Notes: generated by a model from the sequence alone, not told the origin. A stretch of 9,042 nt of DNA from Coriobacteriia bacterium (GCA_009781525.1 WQXZ01000064.1:1-9042), one strand, 5' to 3'. Numbered from the stretch's first letter, positions 1 through 5,843 are shown. Translations and numbers: made by a program.

Positions 1-631
1 CCCTTTTGAACCTTGAGGGATCTGTAGCATCCAATAGATTCTGAAAAAGATTGCCATAAAGGTTATCTTCATATTGATGGGCGGCATCCTTTATCTCTGA
101 TCGGGATGTTATAACCGTTCCATTTTCTATGTCCTCAGCCAGCTGGTCGAGCACCGAATAGAAATCGTCTTCATCGACATATTCATCGCTAATGTCAATA
201 AGCATTGTGGCTACAAGTACCTCCTCAAAGGGAACAATGCCGCCATAGACCAAGGTTGGAGGCGCAGGTAATTGCTCGCGAATATCGTTCCGGACCATTT
301 TGAAACCAAAGGTGTCATCTGTAGCTGCAAGGAGCACATGTTCGTCAGTGTACTTAGCAATAATAAATCGCCCGATAAACCCATAACGCCAGTCTCTAAT
401 CTCAGAGATATCATCTTGACTAAGGGAGTATGGATTCTCTTCGACGAAACGGTCGATTATCTCGCTGCTGTACCAAAGATCCTCAATACTATCTGGTAGA
501 GAAAAAATGTCGATTTCTTCTTCGTTGATTAAGTCGAGGTTCTCTATGAACTGCATTGTTTCGTTTGCATAGACGAGCAAGCTCTTATAAAGCCTGCTGA
601 ACCGTGATGCCTGTTGAGGTGTAAGAATCAC
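1..631 (-). CDS. Uncharacterised acidic soluble protein, 5' part only (runs off the left edge)
   Basis: Reading leftward from a GTG at 631-629, the frame stays open for 210 codons to the window edge, so the C-terminus is missing. The protein begins MILTPQQASRFSRLYKSLL. The GTG is chosen because an in-frame TAG lies six codons upstream (649-647), an AGGA sits 6 nt before it, and the next in-frame ATG is codon 26. The visible part is rich in Asp and Glu and has no signal peptide or membrane segment. A run near residues 50-85 (LWYSSEIIDRFVEENPYSL, then Ile-Arg-Asp-Trp-Arg) resembles, from memory, a family of uncharacterised proteins in anaerobic Gram-positives that start LTP-x-x-A-x-x-F. I know of no function and assign none. 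Amino-acid composition and the long stop-free frame support a real gene. It lies 198 bp downstream of the URO-D gene on the same strand. Confidence 0.75.
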   Translation of the reverse strand, partial: MILTPQQASRFSRLYKSLLVYANETMQFIENLDLINEEEIDIFSLPDSIEDLWYSSEIIDRFVEENPYSLSQDDISEIRDWRYGFIGRFIIAKYTDEHVLLAATDDTFGFKMVRNDIREQLPAPPTLVYGGIVPFEEVLVATMLIDISDEYVDEDDFYSVLDQLAEDIENGTVITSRSEIKDAAHQYEDNLYGNLFQNLLDATDPSRFKR

Positions 632-744
632 TTCACATCCTGCTTTCTATAAAGAATCGCCAAACGCGATCGATGCAATAAGCCTGGCATCATGGGCATC
701 CTAACACTCCGACGCCCACGATGTCATTAGTTGGCTCATATTAA

Positions 745-829
745 CCGCGCCGCTACCGTGCTACACTGCGCCCGCACCAGCCTCCCGCGCCTCGCGACCA
801 ACCAGCCAGCCGCGTAGCACCGGCAAATA
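745..829. other. C-rich intergenic island
   Basis: The 198-bp gap between the two minus-strand genes ends in a stretch rich in C on the plus strand, unlike the coding DNA beside it. It contains GTGCTAC and, about 50 bp later, GTAGCAC, a 7-bp inverted repeat that could fold just after the URO-D stop codon. No T-run follows, so I do not call it a terminator. Its composition resembles the low-complexity DNA at 5040-5200. Confidence 0.35.
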
Positions 830-1978
830 CTACTCCTCGCCCTGGAAGGCTACGCGACTGGCTTCGTAGACAGCGTTCGCAAAATCTGGATGCATCTTCG
901 GAGCATCGGGGTCAGCGCTCATGATAAAGAATGAGAACATCACCTTGCAGTCCTTGTATTCCTCGACCAAAGCCTCAGCAGCTGCACGCACTTCGGAGTC
1001 ACTGGCTGTGTCCGGTACCAGAGGAGCAGTCAAGCCGAATATCATATTCGCGTCTTTGTACTGTTTGGCCAAAGCAGGAGCATCATAGAGATGCGGCTGA
1101 ATCGCCGACCAGATATCAACCCCTGCCTCGATCATGCATGGAATCAACGTGGTGGTATCTCCACACATATGCATTTCATAAAGCATGTCGTTCGCATGAA
1201 GCCAATCGGTTATGCGCTTTATATAAGGAACCAACATCTCACTGGCAGTCTCATGGCTCATAAACGGGCCGCGCTGATGCGCCCAATCCTCAGTAACCAT
1301 CACGCCGTTGATATCGCAAGCCTGCTTGACACGACTGATGTACTCGATCAAAAAGTCGGTATAAGCATCTAAGAAACGATGGGTGTGAGGTTTCAGCTCT
1401 TCATCGAACAAAGCAATGCACGCCTCACTGACATCCATCAGACACATCAGGCGCTCCCACAATCCGCAGTAGATGTTCAGCCGCTTATGCTTGTTATGAT
1501 CCAAAAAGTCCCTGTTCATCTCGGCCATCTCGTCCCAATCCAAAACACTCAGATCAGGCATCGAAACGTACTCTTCCCAACGCGTGATGTCCGGAATCCT
1601 CGGATTGCCCGGACGCACAGACGATCCCGTACTACCGGTACGGTCCCAAACCAGATCAAACCAATCACTTTTAACAGCGTCAGGAAAATCCGAGAAATCC
1701 ATCGCCGGCCCTCCGTCAGAAACGTTGCGGTTGGCTATGTTGTCACTCGAAATACGCGGAAAAAAGCTCGCTACATCCCCACCTGCAAACCCACTTTTCG
1801 GAAACCAGTAAGGCCTCTTGCCCTGAAGCATCAACCTGAGGTTCGCATCAGGACTGATAGGCAACTTTAGCACTGGTTCTGGCTGCACGTTCGGCATCCT
1901 CGCCGCCGAAGTTGGGCTGACCGGATAAAACTCACCGGTTGGCTCCAGCTCTTCAAGGCTGAACAATGGTCTTGACAT
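830..1978 (-). CDS. URO-D superfamily protein, putative methyltransferase (not HemE)
   Basis: This is a 382-residue protein of the uroporphyrinogen decarboxylase superfamily, cytosolic, with no signal peptide or membrane segment. The start ATG at 1978 follows GAGGAG at a normal distance. The N-terminal ~40 residues are Pro-rich and extra relative to the neighbouring paralogue. Family marks are a GKRPYWFP segment near residue 53, an Asp/His/Arg strand EDWAHQRGPFMSHE at 230-243, and HMCG with His270 and Cys272. In the MtaA/MtbA/CmuA branch these last two bind the zinc that activates a methyl-accepting thiol. HemE is excluded because its N-terminal arginine motif (MRQAGR) is absent. No Cys is seen in the C-terminal segment FSFFIMSADPDAP, where MtaA carries its third zinc ligand. 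Divergent to a second URO-D gene. Methyl transfer from a methylated substrate or corrinoid protein is inference; the substrate is unknown. Confidence 0.85.
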   Translation of the reverse strand: MSRPLFSLEELEPTGEFYPVSPTSAARMPNVQPEPVLKLPISPDANLRLMLQGKRPYWFPKSGFAGGDVASFFPRISSDNIANRNVSDGGPAMDFSDFPDAVKSDWFDLVWDRTGSTGSSVRPGNPRIPDITRWEEYVSMPDLSVLDWDEMAEMNRDFLDHNKHKRLNIYCGLWERLMCLMDVSEACIALFDEELKPHTHRFLDAYTDFLIEYISRVKQACDINGVMVTEDWAHQRGPFMSHETASEMLVPYIKRITDWLHANDMLYEMHMCGDTTTLIPCMIEAGVDIWSAIQPHLYDAPALAKQYKDANMIFGLTAPLVPDTASDSEVRAAAEALVEEYKDCKVMFSFFIMSADPDAPKMHPDFANAVYEASRVAFQGEE

Positions 1979-2067
1979 ATCACTCTCCTCTTAAGTCATT
2001 TCTGGATAAAAGATTCCCTCGGCTTCTCCCTGCCAAGCACCCAAAACCAGGAAGAATCCCCTTAGGC

Positions 2068-2097
2068 ATCATAGTACCATTTATCGCCTATCAACAA
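2068..2097 (-). promoter_or_regulatory. Candidate promoter for the left URO-D gene
   Basis: On the minus strand TATGAT (2073-2068) is a 5/6 match to the -10 box. Upstream are two overlapping -35 candidates: TTGATA (2094-2089, short 15-bp spacer) and TTGTTG (2097-2092, 18-bp spacer). Transcription would start near 2061, giving a leader of about 80 nt before the ATG at 1978. Prediction from sequence only. Confidence 0.4.
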
Positions 2098-2150
2098 TTT
2101 AAATATGGATAAGCCCTCGCCAACCGCCTCCGCCACCAATGTCAAGTTGC

Positions 2151-2212
2151 ATAGTCAACCTTACTCAGATATGCAGATATTGACAGATAGGCTAAATTGT
2201 CAGGTTAACTAT
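2151..2212. promoter_or_regulatory. Candidate operator: inverted repeat enclosing CAGATA direct repeats
   Basis: ATAGTCAACC (2151-2160) and GGTTAACTAT (2203-2212) form an inverted repeat with nine of ten bases matching. Their centres are 52 bp apart, close to five helical turns. Between them CAGATA occurs three times at 2166, 2174 and 2184. The element overlaps the candidate promoter of the right URO-D gene. This is the arrangement expected for cooperative regulator binding; the protein is unknown. Confidence 0.4.
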
Positions 2213-2225
2213 AGCGAGATCTTAT
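2180..2225 (+). promoter_or_regulatory. Candidate promoter for the right URO-D gene
   Basis: There are two overlapping possibilities. TTGTCA (2197-2202) with a 17-bp spacer leads to TCTTAT (2220-2225). Alternatively a perfect TTGACA (2180-2185) lies 19 bp before a weak TTAACT (2205-2210). The first has better spacing, the second a better -35. Either places the start at about 2215-2235, within a ~105-125-nt leader that includes the perfect DnaA box. Confidence 0.35.
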
Positions 2226-2279
2226 CCCCATGTATGATTATTCATATCAGCGCAGTTTATTTGGAAGTGAATGCTGATT

Positions 2280-2288
2280 TTATCCACA
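2280..2288 (+). promoter_or_regulatory. Perfect DnaA box inside a TTATC/GATAA dyad
   Basis: TTATCCACA matches the DnaA-box consensus exactly. It is also the left part of the dyad TTATC-CACA-GATAA (2280-2293), so the site could equally be an operator for another regulator. It lies 51 bp before the start codon of the right URO-D gene, in its probable leader. One-mismatch versions occur in the same gap at 2222-2230 and 2238-2246 on the plus strand, and at 2001-2009 and 2103-2111 on the minus strand. Confidence 0.45.
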
Positions 2289-2339
2289 GATAAGCTATGT
2301 CTGGTGAAGAAAATCGCAAAGAGGAATGAGGAGGAGTAA

Positions 2340-3353
2340 ATGGCTGCACAGCTATCTATCAAAGAGAACACATTAAGAATGTACAGAGGCGAGACTCCGC
2401 AGTGGATTCCGGGAATGGAAGGCCCAGCGATGGGAACGGCTGGGGCTATGTGCCGCTGCTCAGCGCTGCCGAATTTCGGAATGTCTGATTTGATGGAGTG
2501 GAAGGACATGTTCGGCGTCCCCTTTACCAGGGAGCTTGCCAGTGGCCCGATTCCGACACCAGGAGAATTCATTCTGACCGACATCACCAAGTGGCGCGAT
2601 GTTATTAAACGTCCGGCGATTTTTGACGAGATCGATTGGGAGCTGACTTCGCACAGAGACCTTGCTGAGTTCAACCGTGAGAACCTGGCAAGTGGACAAG
2701 CAACTGTAAGCAACGGTTATTTTATGATTCTCACTTACTTCATGGGCTTCGATAATGCATTGATCGCTTGCATGGAGGAGCCGGAGGAGGTAAAGGATCT
2801 GCTCAGGTTCATCCTTGATCTGAATCTGGAGCTTGGCAAGAATTTCATTCATTACTACAAGCCTGATGTCTTGGGATTCGGCGACGATATCGCTCATGAG
2901 CGTGCTCCATTTGTGTCGCATGAGATGTTCAAGGATATCTTCTATCCGATCTGGGCTGAGCATTACAAGCTGATCAAAGAGGCTGACCTGATTGCCACTC
3001 ATCACAATTGTGGCGCTTTCGCACCATTTGTTCCCTATATCGTAGAAATGGGAGTCGATGGATGGAATCCAGCTCAACCGACCTACAACGATCTTCCGGC
3101 AATCAAGGCTGAGTTCGGCTATCAGCTTGCCATCAACGGTGCTTTTGAGAACAACGGTCCCGCCAGCTGGCCAGAGACACCTGAAGAGGCTGTCCGTGCC
3201 GAGGTTCGTGCAACCTGTGACGCGCTGGCTCCCGGTGGTCGCTTCTCGTTCGGCGGATACATCATGGGTCTGCCGGATGATCCAGTGCGCATCGAACGCC
3301 AAGCCTGGATCCAGGATGAGTTTGACAAGATCAAGTACTCGTACTACGCCTAG
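2340..3353 (+). CDS. URO-D superfamily protein, putative methyltransferase, second paralogue
   Basis: This is a 337-residue cytosolic protein of the uroporphyrinogen decarboxylase superfamily. The ATG at 2340 follows an unusually strong AGGAGG (2329-2334). It shares its layout with the divergent paralogue but lacks the Pro-rich N-terminal extension. ETPQWIPG near residue 18 corresponds to RPYWFP, GDDIAHERAPFVSHE at 181-195 to the Asp/His/Arg strand, and HHNCG (His222, Cys224) to the H-x-C zinc motif of MtaA-type methyltransferases. The C-terminal FSFGGYIMGLPDDP (303-316) aligns with the MtaA loop that carries the third zinc Cys, yet no Cys is there. The HemE arginine motif is absent, so haem synthesis is unlikely. 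Expected role, by family, is methyl transfer to or from a corrinoid protein or thiol. Convergent with the MFS gene, separated by a terminator. Confidence 0.87.
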   Translation: MAAQLSIKENTLRMYRGETPQWIPGMEGPAMGTAGAMCRCSALPNFGMSDLMEWKDMFGVPFTRELASGPIPTPGEFILTDITKWRDVIKRPAIFDEIDWELTSHRDLAEFNRENLASGQATVSNGYFMILTYFMGFDNALIACMEEPEEVKDLLRFILDLNLELGKNFIHYYKPDVLGFGDDIAHERAPFVSHEMFKDIFYPIWAEHYKLIKEADLIATHHNCGAFAPFVPYIVEMGVDGWNPAQPTYNDLPAIKAEFGYQLAINGAFENNGPASWPETPEEAVRAEVRATCDALAPGGRFSFGGYIMGLPDDPVRIERQAWIQDEFDKIKYSYYA

Positions 3354-3427
3354 GATTCACTTGTGGCTGGACGCGATTGGGTTCGCGTTTCACGCCGAAT
3401 GGTACGCTGGTTTAGCTAGCTGCCAGT

Positions 3428-3436
3428 TGTGGATAA
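3428..3436 (-). promoter_or_regulatory. Perfect DnaA box downstream of the right URO-D gene
   Basis: TGTGGATAA on the plus strand is TTATCCACA on the minus strand, an exact consensus match. It lies 75 bp after the URO-D stop codon and just before the bidirectional terminator. It is the second of three perfect boxes in the window. Confidence 0.4.
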
Positions 3437-3449
3437 CCGAGTGATAAGA

Positions 3450-3491
3450 AAACTCCCCCCTGCTGATTAATATCTCAGCTGGGGGGAGTTT
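3450..3491. terminator. Strong bidirectional rho-independent terminator
   Basis: AAACTCCCCCC (3450-3460) pairs with GGGGGGAGTTT (3481-3491) as an 11-bp stem. One T-T mismatch follows and then a further 5-bp GCTGA/TCAGC stem around the 8-nt loop 3467-3474. Read on the minus strand, the stem is followed by TTTTCTTAT, a good U-tract. Read on the plus strand, the tract is shorter (TTTAAGCGTTTT). It lies between convergent genes and should stop transcription of both. Confidence 0.88.
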
Positions 3492-3560
3492 AAGCGTTTT
3501 GGGTTTAAGGTGCATTTTCGTAGCTTTTGGCTAAAGGTATCAGCTGCCAGGCAAGTCCTC

Positions 3561-4826
3561 CTACATTGTCATTTTCTTTTCGACGGCAGTCGCTACGCGT
3601 AGAAGCAAAAGGCAACCAAACAGTATGCACAATGTCAATAGGAAGGGCAAGCGGGTATCGATTCCTGATAGCACGCCGCCGACAAAGCCAAAGGGTGCTG
3701 AGATTGCCACGCTGAGAACCTGCATTACTGAGTTGACTAAAGAACGATCCTCGTTTGAGATTGTATTGGCTACTATTGCTTCTATTCGCGGTGAAGAAAT
3801 GCTTGAGCCAAGGGCAATCAGAATAGCACTGACTATTAATACGAAATAGCTCTGAGAAGCTGGTGAAAGCAGCAGTATAACTGTTGATGCAATATGTAAC
3901 CCTATCCCCAGTGCGATAGGCCATCGACTGGTGAATTGGGAAAGCATCGGCGTAATGAACAGCAGAGACACAAGCATGATCAGTGAGTTTATGGTGTGAA
4001 CCATAGCCATCGTTTCTGGTGGAAAGCCAAGCCTTTCTGTTACCAATACCGCAAGAAATGTACTGCGAACAATCATCTGAATTGAGTTCAAGGAGCGAAT
4101 AAACACCACGATAACCAGCAGCCGATCTTTAACGATACGTTTCAGAACAGGTATGTAAGCTGCAAAAGCCTCCCATATTCGCACATCCTTCATCTCCTGC
4201 ATTTTCTGCTTACCAATGGCGGTCTCGGTAACGGAAAGATGGCGGATAATATTTTGGGTCAGCATAGAAACCAAACTGAAAACCAGCATCACACGCATGG
4301 CGGGAATCAGCGTCATCCGGTTTATCAGAAAGGCGCCGACCGGAGCGAAGAACCCTCCTAAGATGCTTACGATCTGCATGAATGGGAAAAAATGCACTCG
4401 CTCATCTGGGTGACTATCTTCCAGCGCCAAGCAATTCCAACTGTTTAGTATTACTCTGAAGAATGAGTTTATGATTACGCCAGCAACAAAGAAGTAAAAA
4501 TTCCTGGCAAGTGCCCAGACTAATTGTGCGCCAACCCAACCAAAGGTATCAAAAATGAAGGTGGTTCTTCTTCGTCCGAACCTGTCAGTGATATAGGCGC
4601 TGGACAAGGCAAAGAAAATGCTTATTGCCATACCGAGAGACGAGATCATACCGACTTGCGATTTGGTCAGACCCAGTTCAAGCATATAAAGCGTCATGTA
4701 GCCTATGTACATAGCATGCGGAATCGAAAAAAGCGGTTCCACAAACAGGCATACCCTGGCGTTTCCCCTGACACTTTCCGCGGCATCACGCATCACACGT
4801 ATCGGATTGCGAGTGAAGTCGGACAC
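3561..4826 (-). CDS. Major facilitator superfamily (MFS) transporter
   Basis: This is a 421-residue inner-membrane secondary transporter with about twelve hydrophobic segments. The usual break comes in a basic cytoplasmic loop at about residues 195-232. The MFS motif A between segments 2 and 3 is clear as TDRFGRRRTT (80-89). The start is a GTG at 4826-4824 preceded by AGGGAG (4840-4835) with an 8-nt gap; no better upstream start is in frame. Length is normal for the family. The protein ends shortly after the last segment, so it is not one of the MFS-LuxR fusion regulators common in Coriobacteriia. The substrate cannot be read from sequence. Its position next to two methyltransferase-like genes suggests uptake of their substrate or export of the product, which is inference. 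It has its own promoter and shares a terminator with the convergent URO-D gene. Confidence 0.88.
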   Translation of the reverse strand: MSDFTRNPIRVMRDAAESVRGNARVCLFVEPLFSIPHAMYIGYMTLYMLELGLTKSQVGMISSLGMAISIFFALSSAYITDRFGRRRTTFIFDTFGWVGAQLVWALARNFYFFVAGVIINSFFRVILNSWNCLALEDSHPDERVHFFPFMQIVSILGGFFAPVGAFLINRMTLIPAMRVMLVFSLVSMLTQNIIRHLSVTETAIGKQKMQEMKDVRIWEAFAAYIPVLKRIVKDRLLVIVVFIRSLNSIQMIVRSTFLAVLVTERLGFPPETMAMVHTINSLIMLVSLLFITPMLSQFTSRWPIALGIGLHIASTVILLLSPASQSYFVLIVSAILIALGSSISSPRIEAIVANTISNEDRSLVNSVMQVLSVAISAPFGFVGGVLSGIDTRLPFLLTLCILFGCLLLLRVATAVEKKMTM

Positions 4827-4866
4827 AGATACTACTCCCTATTTATTATGAACAGTGTGTGTGCTG

Positions 4867-4895
4867 AGTTTATCGAGCAGACTCCTGCCCGTCAA
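4867..4895 (-). promoter_or_regulatory. Promoter of the MFS gene
   Basis: On the minus strand TTGACG (4895-4890) and TAAACT (4872-4867) are separated by an ideal 17 bp. Transcription would start near 4860, giving a leader of about 34 nt that contains the AGGGAG before the GTG start. This is among the best promoter matches in the window. Confidence 0.6.
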
Positions 4896-4926
4896 TGATT
4901 TTGTTAATGAAAGGCTGCGTTGCACT

Positions 4927-4952
4927 GGTGAGCGTTGGTGAGCGTTGGTGAG
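4927..4952. repeat. Decamer tandem repeat upstream of the MFS promoter
   Basis: GGTGAGCGTT occurs twice head to tail (4927-4936, 4937-4946), followed by a partial GGTGAG. The 10-bp period places each copy on the same face of the helix. It ends about 30 bp upstream of the MFS -35 box, where activator sites lie, but slippage repeat with no function is equally possible. Confidence 0.7.
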
Positions 4953-5054
4953 GATCCTGTCAACCATCGTAGTCGATAACCCGGTGTAGCCCTGCCTAGC
5001 CAACCTCTCCAGTCGCGTAATCGGCATTACCCGCTCGCGCTCCTCACCTGCCCT

Positions 5055-5158
5055 CACCACCTGCTAGCCTTACCTCCGCTCGCACCCGCTCGCACCACCT
5101 GCAAGACTCCGCTCCGCTCGCACCCGCTCGCACCACCTGCTAGACTCCGCTCCGCTCG
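5055..5158. repeat. 38-bp tandem repeat, about 2.7 copies
   Basis: Copies span 5055-5092, 5093-5130 and 5131-5158 (partial). Each starts CACCACCTGC and contains CTCCGCTCGC. Copies 2 and 3 differ by a single base over the shared part; copy 1 differs at several positions in its middle. The composition is strongly C-rich on the plus strand. No protein or RNA gene is recognised in it. Confidence 0.8.
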
Positions 5159-5163
5159 CACCA

Positions 5164-5193
5164 CCCCCCAACCCCCACCACCCCCCACCTCCC
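5164..5193 (-). other. G-quadruplex-type tract
   Basis: The plus strand has C-runs of 6, 5, 6 and 3 (5164-5169, 5172-5176, 5181-5186, 5191-5193). On the minus strand this is four G-runs with loops of 2-4 nt, which fits the G-quadruplex pattern. It directly follows the 38-bp repeats. Folding is inferred from pattern only. Confidence 0.55.
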
Positions 5194-5353
5194 GATGGGC
5201 AGTACGGATGGCAATCAACCCTCCGCTTCGTCTGAACCGTCCGGTCCCGGTTCCCATTTCCACACACGTTCGCAGCAGAAAATTGCGGTTTAGTACATTG
5301 GTTGCATGCAATACAGTAGGAAAAAGCGTGTGAGAAGCCAAAAACTCGCATCA

Positions 5354-5373
5354 GTGTCCGTAATACGGTACAC
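5354..5373. repeat. Palindrome with CCGTA-A-TACGG core
   Basis: GTGTCCGTA and TACGGTACAC are inversely repeated around a single A, with one extra T in the right half. The near-zero spacer makes this a DNA-binding type site and not an RNA hairpin. It sits in the interior of the 31-bp inverted repeat. Confidence 0.6.
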
Positions 5374-5383
5374 AATCCTGCTA

Positions 5384-5397
5384 AATATAGCTATATT
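5384..5397. repeat. Perfect 14-bp palindrome
   Basis: AATATAGCTATATT reads the same on both strands. It lies 11 bp inside the right arm of the 31-bp inverted repeat and is very AT-rich amid GC-rich surroundings. Confidence 0.7.
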
Positions 5398-5469
5398 CAA
5401 GTCGAATCATGTACTAAACCGCAATTTTCTGCTGCGAACTGCAAGCAGGCGGTTTGGCTTGGCAGGTTG

Positions 5470-5546
5470 GGCGGTAGCCGATTACCGCCAGGGGGTTGAT
5501 TACCGGCAGCGGCGGCGGCGACGGCGACGGCGGCTGATTGCCGCCA
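5470..5546. repeat. GC-rich hairpins with recurring GATTRCC motif
   Basis: Three near-copies occur: GATTACCGCCA (5480-5490), GATTACCGGCA (5498-5508) and GATTGCCGCCA (5536-5546). Two sit in perfect hairpins: GGCGGTA/TACCGCC (5470-5489) and GGCGGC/GCCGCC (5529-5545). Between them is a GGC/GAC trinucleotide run at about 5509-5533. A related GGTTGATTGCC lies on the minus strand at 5210-5220, at a similar distance outside the other 31-bp arm. Confidence 0.55.
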
Positions 5547-5551
5547 TGTGC

Positions 5552-5594
5552 AAAAAGAAAACGAGCCAGGGCACCCATTCTGTGCCTCTGACCC
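5552..5594 (-). terminator. Rho-independent terminator of the initiator tRNA
   Basis: On the minus strand GGGTCAGAGGCAC (5594-5582) pairs with GTGCCCTGGCTC (5574-5563), apart from mispairs in the stem, around a 7-nt loop. It is followed by CGTTTTCTTTTT. It begins 11 nt after the tRNA CCA end. Confidence 0.8.
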
Positions 5595-5605
5595 GTGACA
5601 TTTAC

Positions 5606-5682
<77 letters not shown>

Positions 5683-5696
5683 ATTTGCAGATGTAC

Positions 5697-5725
5697 ACCT
5701 TACTATTTCTTGATGACCACTGCAA
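5697..5725 (-). promoter_or_regulatory. Promoter of the initiator tRNA
   Basis: On the minus strand TTGCAG (5725-5720) and TAAGGT (5702-5697) are separated by exactly 17 bp. A start near 5690 is about 8 nt before the mature tRNA 5' end, as expected for a short tRNA leader. Confidence 0.65.
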
Positions 5726-5843
5726 GACTTTTTTGGATTTTCTGCACAGGAATAGCTTTGAGCTTTATTGCGAGCAGCAGGCAGTAAGCGCTGGCAGCGA
5801 AGGCTCACTTCGCAGGCTCGGTACTTTTCAACTGGATGTCATG

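Larger units (their letters stand above)
1979..2339. other. Divergent regulatory intergenic region between the two URO-D genes
   Basis: This 361-bp gap has no credible gene: the only frame inside it (2105-2293) has poor composition and no ribosome binding site. It holds candidate promoters for both flanking genes, an inverted repeat around triple CAGATA repeats, a TTATC-CACA-GATAA dyad at 2280-2293, and five sites identical to or one base from the DnaA box. Two genes of one family facing away from this element suggests shared control, but no regulator gene is in the window. Confidence 0.7.
5268..5439. repeat. Perfect 31-bp inverted repeat enclosing 110 bp
   Basis: The left arm (5268-5298) starts GTTCGCAGCAGAAAATTGCG and ends TAGTACAT. 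The right arm (5409-5439) is its exact reverse complement, from ATGTACTAAACC to CTGCGAAC. The arms are AT-balanced while the outer flanks are GC-rich and repetitive. The 110-bp interior has no reading frame worth calling but contains the palindromes TTGCATGCAA (5302-5311), GTGTCCGTA/TACGGTACAC and AATATAGCTATATT. No flanking target duplication is seen. It may be a miniature mobile element, a REPIN-like repeat pair or a protein-binding locus. Confidence 0.8.
4841..5605. other. Long non-coding, repeat-rich intergenic region
   Basis: About 765 bp separate the MFS start from the initiator tRNA. Open frames exist on both strands but give low-complexity Arg/Gly/Trp-rich products without ribosome binding sites, and I reject them as genes. 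The region instead holds the MFS promoter, a decamer tandem repeat, a 38-bp tandem repeat, a G-quadruplex-type tract, a long perfect inverted repeat, several palindromes and hairpins, and the tRNA terminator. No transposase or integrase remnant is seen. Confidence 0.75.

Noticed and set aside
2105..2293. 62-codon plus-strand frame in the divergent gap
   Set aside because: No ribosome binding site, poor composition, and it overlaps the promoter and operator elements.
1979..2339. Chromosomal replication origin
   Set aside because: Despite the DnaA-like boxes, no dnaA, dnaN, parA or rpmH gene is nearby, and the gap sits between metabolic genes with promoters of their own.
2460..3302. 280-codon minus-strand frame
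   Set aside because: It is the shadow of the right URO-D gene, which has strong family motifs and a consensus ribosome binding site.
830..3353. Haem biosynthesis gene hemE
   Set aside because: Neither URO-D protein has the HemE arginine motif near the N-terminus, while both have the H-x-C motif of the methyltransferase branch.
3561..4826. MFS-LuxR fusion regulator
   Set aside because: The protein ends right after the last membrane segment, with no C-terminal helix-turn-helix.
5055..5158. CRISPR array
   Set aside because: The 38-bp units are directly adjacent with no unique spacers, and no cas gene is present.
5054..5375. Overlapping minus-strand reading frames rich in Gly, Arg and Trp
   Set aside because: They translate the 38-bp repeat and G-rich tract, have no ribosome binding site, and look like low-complexity non-coding DNA.
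5268..5439. Insertion sequence
   Set aside because: The interior is only 110 bp with no transposase remnant, and no target-site duplication flanks the arms; at most a non-autonomous element.
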